A DNA stretch of 64,000 bases, taken from contig CACJUX010000006.1 of assembly GCA_902596655.1 (NCBI GenBank), positions 1 through 64,000 on the forward strand. Direction: 5' to 3'. Position 1 is the first letter of the stretch. Each line of letters starts with the position of its first letter. The stretch comes from an uncultured SAR116 cluster alpha proteobacterium (GTDB taxonomy: Bacteria > Pseudomonadota > Alphaproteobacteria > Puniceispirillales > Puniceispirillaceae). The position numbers were made by a program, and so were the translations under genes. The notes beneath the pieces were generated by a model that worked only from the letters and a program-made list of their open reading frames with translations, was not told the origin of the DNA and ran no database searches. Shown here piece by piece: positions 59,602-64,000 of this stretch.

Positions 59602-60597
59602 TTGATTATTTCTAAGACACCGTATCGGATATCTTTCTTTGGTGGTGGAACTGATTTCCCCGCTTGGTATCGCGAAAATGGGGGTGCAGTTCTCTCAACT
59701 ACTATCGACAAATATTGCTATATTAGCTGTCGTAACCTGCCACCATTTTTTGAGCACAAGCATCGATTTGTATATTCTATTATTGAAGATGTTGTAAATG
59801 TTTCAGACATAAAGCATCCGGCGATCAGGGGTGTCTTTCAGTGGCTAAATATCCAGGTCGGATTGGAAATCCACCATGATGGTGACTTGCCTGCGCGTTC
59901 AGGCTTGGGTTCCAGTTCTTCATTTACAGTTGGCTTACTCAACACTTTGCGTGCTCATGCGAATAAGTATTATTCCAAAGCAAGCCTTGCAAAAGATGCC
60001 ATTTTCGTAGAGCAAGAGGTAATTGGAGAGACTGTTGGTTCCCAAGACCAAGTGGCTGCAGCTTATGGTGGTTTTAACCAAATTACTTTTGGGGGTGGTG
60101 CTGAATTCATTGTAAAACCTGTGATAATGCAACCAAAAATGCAGAGGACGTTAAACAATCATTTACTTCTTTTCTTTACGGGCGTTCAGAGGTCTGCAAG
60201 CCAAATTGAGGATGCCAAATTGAAAAGGCTTGGTCCCAATGCGCATATAATGAGGCGGATCAGCCAAATGGTTGACGAGGGGCTTGCGATGTTGACCTCC
60301 GACAACGTGGATTTTGATGGTTTTGGTAGATTGCTACATGAGGGTTGGATGGCAAAGAGTGGCCTTTCCCCAGAAGTAAGCTCTTCTCCGATTGATGAGG
60401 CTTACCAGGCGGCGCGTGAAGAGGGTGCTCTAGGGGGCAAATTACTTGGAGCTGGCGGCGGCGGATTTATGTTGATATTTGCGGACCCCAGATATCATCA
60501 AGGCATAACTCAACGACTGGCAAAATTTGTGCATGTGCCGTTTGAATTCGAAAATTCAGGGTCAACAATAGCGCTCTATCAACCATCCGGACTTTGA
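59602..60597 (+). CDS. hddA: GHMP kinase, D-glycero-D-manno-heptose 7-phosphate kinase type
   Basis: A 331-residue GHMP-family kinase. The opening ISKTPYRISFFGGGTDFPAW is typical of HddA-type kinases. The ATP loop is LPARSGLGSSSSFTVGLLN and the C-terminal glycine motif is GGKLLGAGGGGFMLIF. No ATG is in place; translation probably starts at TTG 59602, with GAGG about 10 bases upstream. With hddC it would make GDP-heptose from sedoheptulose-derived heptose 7-phosphate. The TTG start may lower its expression relative to its neighbours. Confidence 0.85.
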   Translation: MIISKTPYRISFFGGGTDFPAWYRENGGAVLSTTIDKYCYISCRNLPPFFEHKHRFVYSIIEDVVNVSDIKHPAIRGVFQWLNIQVGLEIHHDGDLPARSGLGSSSSFTVGLLNTLRAHANKYYSKASLAKDAIFVEQEVIGETVGSQDQVAAAYGGFNQITFGGGAEFIVKPVIMQPKMQRTLNNHLLLFFTGVQRSASQIEDAKLKRLGPNAHIMRRISQMVDEGLAMLTSDNVDFDGFGRLLHEGWMAKSGLSPEVSSSPIDEAYQAAREEGALGGKLLGAGGGGFMLIFADPRYHQGITQRLAKFVHVPFEFENSGSTIALYQPSGL

Positions 60598-60599
60598 TT

Positions 60600-61562
60600 A
60601 TGAAATCAACAGATAGATTGATGATCGTAGGAGCGTCTGGCCTCATTGGTAGCGCATGCGTTCGCCACTTTTCGGCTCTGGATAATGTTGAATTGTTTAG
60701 CCCAACTAGGAAAGAGCTGGAACTAACTGACAGAGGGGCTATCTTTGAGTATGTCATTACAAATAAGATCAGTTCAATTATTTTTGCGGCTGGTAGAGTT
60801 GGCGGTATTGTTGAAAATAATGATTACCCTGCGACACTTCTCGATGAAAATATAGTCGTTGGCCTGAACGGACTATGGGCTGCGCATAAAGCAGGCATTG
60901 ATAAGATGATTGTTTTTGGTTCCTCCTGCATGTACCCAACTGATGCGCCGCAGCCTATGCGAGAAGCGGCTTTGATGACAGGCAAGGTTGAACAAACCAG
61001 CGTTGCATATGCCACTGCAAAATTGGCATTGGTTCAGGCGGCTCTAGCGTATAATCGACAATATCCAAAGGGCACATTTTTCGTTCCGGTGATTCCCAAC
61101 AGCACTTATGGACCATGTGATAACTTTGATTATAAATCATCACATGTCATGGCAGCATTGATCAGAAAGATCCACTTCGCAAAGAAAATGGATTTGAATG
61201 AGATCAAGATATGGGGAACTGGTAAACCGAGGCGAGAATTTGTTTATAGTGATGATGTTGCTTCAGCTTGTGCTGTCTTGCTTAATGCTGACTTGCCGAA
61301 TTTAGATGAGCCAATCAACATCACTTCTGTTGACGAGTTCAGTATTTCAGATCTGGCTCACACTATTGCAGAGGTTATCGGCTATAGCGGGCGCTTTGTC
61401 TTTGACACATCTATGCCTGATGGTGCGTCGCGGAAAGCGCTTTGCGGTGAAAAAATGTCTGCGCTTGGCTGGCTTCCAAGCTGTTCGATTGTGGACGGCA
61501 TTTCCCAGACCTATGAGTGGTTTCAACAGAATTTCTCAAGCGATGACTGTTCGTATGCATAG
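60600..61562 (+). CDS. GDP-fucose-synthase-like epimerase/reductase
   Basis: A 320-residue SDR of the Fcl/WcaG family. The NADPH site is MIVGASGLIGSACVRHF. IIFAAGRVGGIVENNDYPA and FGSSCMYPTDAPQPM are typical of Fcl, as are VAYATAKLALVQAALAYN (Y-x3-K) and PNSTYGPCDNFD. In this setting it could reduce a GDP-4-keto-6-deoxy-heptose, or act as a GDP-fucose or colitose synthase. The start at ATG 60600 follows the hddA stop. The 3' end overlaps the next gene. Confidence 0.82.
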   Translation: MKSTDRLMIVGASGLIGSACVRHFSALDNVELFSPTRKELELTDRGAIFEYVITNKISSIIFAAGRVGGIVENNDYPATLLDENIVVGLNGLWAAHKAGIDKMIVFGSSCMYPTDAPQPMREAALMTGKVEQTSVAYATAKLALVQAALAYNRQYPKGTFFVPVIPNSTYGPCDNFDYKSSHVMAALIRKIHFAKKMDLNEIKIWGTGKPRREFVYSDDVASACAVLLNADLPNLDEPINITSVDEFSISDLAHTIAEVIGYSGRFVFDTSMPDGASRKALCGEKMSALGWLPSCSIVDGISQTYEWFQQNFSSDDCSYA

Positions 61563-62562
61563 AAACGCAAGCGATTCTGCGTTAAGTGATCTGAGTTTTG
61601 TTGTGCCCTCAATCAATGGTGAAGAGCGGCTTTTGTTAATTTGCAAGTGGCTTCAAGCATCGAATTTTACTGGTAAATACATTATTGTTGATGCAACGAG
61701 CGAAGATAGGACAGCTTGTTTTGAAGACTTTCCTTTTGTAAAATATCTTCATCGTCCGAAGAGCGATGCTATCGCAGCTGCTGTTATTGGCATGCAAATC
61801 GTAGAAACAGAATTTTCTGCATTTATTGGCGATGATGATGTGCCATTGCTTTCGGGTTATGAAAAGTGCGTTGTAGCCCTCTCTCGCAACACAGATTATG
61901 ATAGTAGTCATGGCTATGCGAGTTATTTTGATGTTAAAGATTCTCTAGAATTTTCGCGTTTGTCACTTGGTAGTAAACTGGCGTACGCTATAAAGCTTGT
62001 TGCGTCACCCCGCTACGATATCGGCATAGACCTCAGCGATGCTAATTTCGACAAACGGCTTGCAGTCATTGCAATGAATTACTGTGTGACCCAGTTCTTT
62101 GTCACAAGAACATCCCTTACACAGCAACTATATAATGAGGTAATTGCCAACATAGGTGACATACATATATCTGAATATTTGCTCTGTTATGCACAAGCCG
62201 CCATTGCAAGGTCACTTTTTGTATCATCTCATTATCTCATGCGTGGTCTTGGCAAACACAGGCCTAACAGCCGCGTCGAAGAGGCGAGACATGTGTTGGA
62301 CGCGTCTAGTAGTGTTGAGAAAAAAGCAAGATTTTTTGTCGACTCATTGTCTGTGACGTCTGAAACCGCAAACCTCATTTATTGGTTATCTTTGTCGCAA
62401 CGCTATCGATCAGCGATTATAAATGGACTCAATATCAAATATAGTGGCAACGCCAAAAAGTATGTTCTCCACCAGATAAAAAGGTTATGGTTTTGCTCAT
62501 GTTTTCAATCCATTGAGCGTTTGAAATTTATATGGTGGTTGCGTGGGGAATCTACCGGATGA
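61543..62562 (+). CDS. Glycosyltransferase, TIGR00180-like
   Basis: A protein of about 340 residues. The N-terminal GT-A-like part has LSFVVPSINGEERLLLICKW, KYIIVDATSED, HRPKSDAIAAAVIGMQIVET and FSAFIGDDDVP, where the D-D-D cluster probably binds metal and donor. The C-terminal half is helical and ends in a basic, aromatic segment. The pattern recalls a small glycosyltransferase family often found in flagellin or capsule loci. Starts at 61543 and 61555 are both possible, overlapping the previous gene by about 20 or 8 bases. Donor and acceptor are unknown. Confidence 0.7.
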   Translation: MTVRMHRNASDSALSDLSFVVPSINGEERLLLICKWLQASNFTGKYIIVDATSEDRTACFEDFPFVKYLHRPKSDAIAAAVIGMQIVETEFSAFIGDDDVPLLSGYEKCVVALSRNTDYDSSHGYASYFDVKDSLEFSRLSLGSKLAYAIKLVASPRYDIGIDLSDANFDKRLAVIAMNYCVTQFFVTRTSLTQQLYNEVIANIGDIHISEYLLCYAQAAIARSLFVSSHYLMRGLGKHRPNSRVEEARHVLDASSSVEKKARFFVDSLSVTSETANLIYWLSLSQRYRSAIINGLNIKYSGNAKKYVLHQIKRLWFCSCFQSIERLKFIWWLRGESTG

Positions 62563-62673
62563 CTATAACGCTTCAGGGTGCAAAATCGAAATTTGCTCAA
62601 CAGTATTTGGGAAAAGTTGAATGTCCACTTGTTGGGAACTCTGCTAATTTTCTGAGATGAATGGATTTATTCA

Positions 62674-64000
62674 ATGACAGATGTTGTGCTCATCGCACCG
62701 GCCAACGCCACCATCACATATCAATCACTTGCGACACGTTATTCCGCAATTGAACCGCCAACTTGGGCATTGATACTTGCTGAAAGTTGCCGCAAGGCAG
62801 GATTTGAACCACAAATTTTGGATTGTCTTGCCGAAAACCTTTCGGACGAGGCCGCCATCGATCGTATCCGGAGCATCAATCCTCGATTTATCTGCTTTGT
62901 TGTTTACGGGCAGAATGTTAATGCAGGCACAACTAATATGAGTGGCGCTGTCAGGCTTTCGGAGGCAATCAAAGCAGACGGTATTGAAACGCCAATTGGT
63001 ATTATTGGTTCCCACGTCCAGGCTTTACCCAGAGAGACTTTAGAAAATGAGAAAGCCATCGATGTAGCTTTCCAAAATGAGGGAGTATATGCGTTACGAG
63101 ACGTACTCGGTGCTGGTGAACTTACGATCGGCCACTTAAGAGCTGTCCCAGGTCTTGCTGTACGTGATGGTAATGAAATCTTCTTTACAGGTCCGCCTGC
63201 TTTAGTTCCACAAGATAGGATGGATATAGACATGCCTGGTTATGCTTGGGACCTGTTGCCATTCAATGAAAAGCCACTTGATCTTTACAGAGCACCTTAC
63301 TGGCATGCGGAATATCAGGAGGAATTTCGTTCACCATATGCCGCGATCCAGACATCGATTGGATGCCGCTTTAAATGCAGCTTTTGTATGATCAACCTGA
63401 TCAACAAAAATGATGAACAGCAAGAGAGCATAGCAAGTGATTATAGTGGGATGCGACACTGGTCACCGGAATTTGTGGAAAGTGAGCTCACTAAATTGGT
63501 GGCAAAGGGCGTGAAGACCATCCGTATCACCGATGAGATGTTCCTTTTGAACAAAAAATACTACAAGCCCATAGTTGAATCTTTAGTGCGCCTGAATAGT
63601 GACGATAGTTTAAAGCTATGGGCTTATTCTCGTATTGACACAGTGCCAGATCCGGACACTTTAGCTATGGTGCGCAAGGCGGGAATTCGTTGGCTTTGCC
63701 TTGGTATCGAGAGTGGTGACAAAGCAATTCGTCTTGAGGTGGCCAAGGGGAAGTTTGAGGAGGTGGATGTAGAGCGTATAGTCAAACAAGTTGAAGCTGC
63801 AGGGATCAATGTGATGGCAAACTACATTTATGGGTTGCCCGGTGATACACCCGATACCATACAACAGACCTATGATTTAAGTGCAAGGCTCAACACACTT
63901 GGATGGAATACATACGCAGCGATGGCACTACCTGGCAGTCCGCTCTATATCGCAGCAAAAAAAGCAGGTCACCGCTTGCCACAAAAATATGAGGAATTTG
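62674..64000 (+). CDS. B12-binding-domain radical SAM protein (3' end outside window)
   Basis: At least 442 residues, open to the window end. The N-terminal ~160 residues look like a cobalamin-binding Rossmann domain (TDVVLIAPANATITYQSL; PIGIIGSHVQALPRETLE). The radical SAM core follows with the iron-sulfur motif C-x3-C-x2-C in SIGCRFKCSFCM, and later WLCLGIESGDKAIRLEVAKG and MANYIYGLPGDT. Such enzymes methylate or rearrange carbon centres of sugars or peptides. At the end of a glycan locus, C-methylation or another radical change of a sugar is conceivable. The start ATG has only a weak ribosome site. The target is unknown. Confidence 0.82.
   Translation, partial: MTDVVLIAPANATITYQSLATRYSAIEPPTWALILAESCRKAGFEPQILDCLAENLSDEAAIDRIRSINPRFICFVVYGQNVNAGTTNMSGAVRLSEAIKADGIETPIGIIGSHVQALPRETLENEKAIDVAFQNEGVYALRDVLGAGELTIGHLRAVPGLAVRDGNEIFFTGPPALVPQDRMDIDMPGYAWDLLPFNEKPLDLYRAPYWHAEYQEEFRSPYAAIQTSIGCRFKCSFCMINLINKNDEQQESIASDYSGMRHWSPEFVESELTKLVAKGVKTIRITDEMFLLNKKYYKPIVESLVRLNSDDSLKLWAYSRIDTVPDPDTLAMVRKAGIRWLCLGIESGDKAIRLEVAKGKFEEVDVERIVKQVEAAGINVMANYIYGLPGDTPDTIQQTYDLSARLNTLGWNTYAAMALPGSPLYIAAKKAGHRLPQKYEEF

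Overview
The window reads as a chromosomal segment of a free-living, probably marine, alphaproteobacterium. This is inferred from gene content: betaine and carnitine catabolism, sulfoacetaldehyde acetyltransferase (Xsc), PuuD-type purine degradation and several EamA exporters. A SAR116-like or rhodospirillalean host would fit, but no rRNA or other marker gene is present to prove it. No tRNA, rRNA, CRISPR array or transposase gene was seen.

Left part (1-37.1 kb, visibly GC-richer): small-molecule catabolism and transport. After the end of an Lrp-type regulator and a family-4 glycosyltransferase come betB, a class II aldolase and a three-gene OpuA/ProU-type ABC importer (4066-7103) with a reductase behind it. 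A minus-strand operon (8142-14564) encodes a CaiD-like hydratase, an NDP-forming acyl-CoA synthetase, an acyl-CoA dehydrogenase, a carnitine dehydrogenase fused to a thioesterase, and a BKACE/CdhC enzyme. Together these could turn gamma-butyrobetaine or crotonobetaine into carnitine and then glycine betaine. MmsA follows. Next is a purine block (16.5-30.3 kb): uraD, uraH, xdhABC, puuD, puuE, allA and an 8-oxoguanine/guanine deaminase, plus a nucleobase permease broken by an in-frame TGA. A glycolate-oxidase-like flavoprotein sits behind uraD and could use the glyoxylate/glycolate end of the pathway. Kynureninase, a quinone oxidoreductase, xsc and EamA exporters close this part.

Right part (37.1-64 kb, visibly AT-richer, nearly all plus strand): a surface glycan biosynthesis locus. 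It opens with a winged-helix protein and a NusG/RfaH-like antiterminator. These are followed by an 11/12 match to the enterobacterial ops element just before the first sugar gene. A legionaminic-acid set (legB, legC, legH, legI, legG) is followed by a PseA/WbpG-like amidotransferase, an oxidoreductase, an SpsF-like cytidylyltransferase, aminotransferases and rmlB/rmlA. A single protein fuses an FAD oxidoreductase to a second NeuB-type synthase. Then come a PglK/MsbA-like ABC exporter, an unidentified HP-motif protein (candidate sialyltransferase-like enzyme), a GDP-heptose-type set (hddC, hddA, two SDR enzymes), a glycosyltransferase and a B12-binding radical SAM protein cut by the window end. 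A stretch of about 1 kb between rmlB and the SDR gene holds only decayed coding sequence.

The most unusual points are the ops-like site paired with an RfaH-like gene, the FAD-oxidoreductase/NeuB fusion, the likely CoA-dependent butyrobetaine-to-betaine operon and the interrupted permease.
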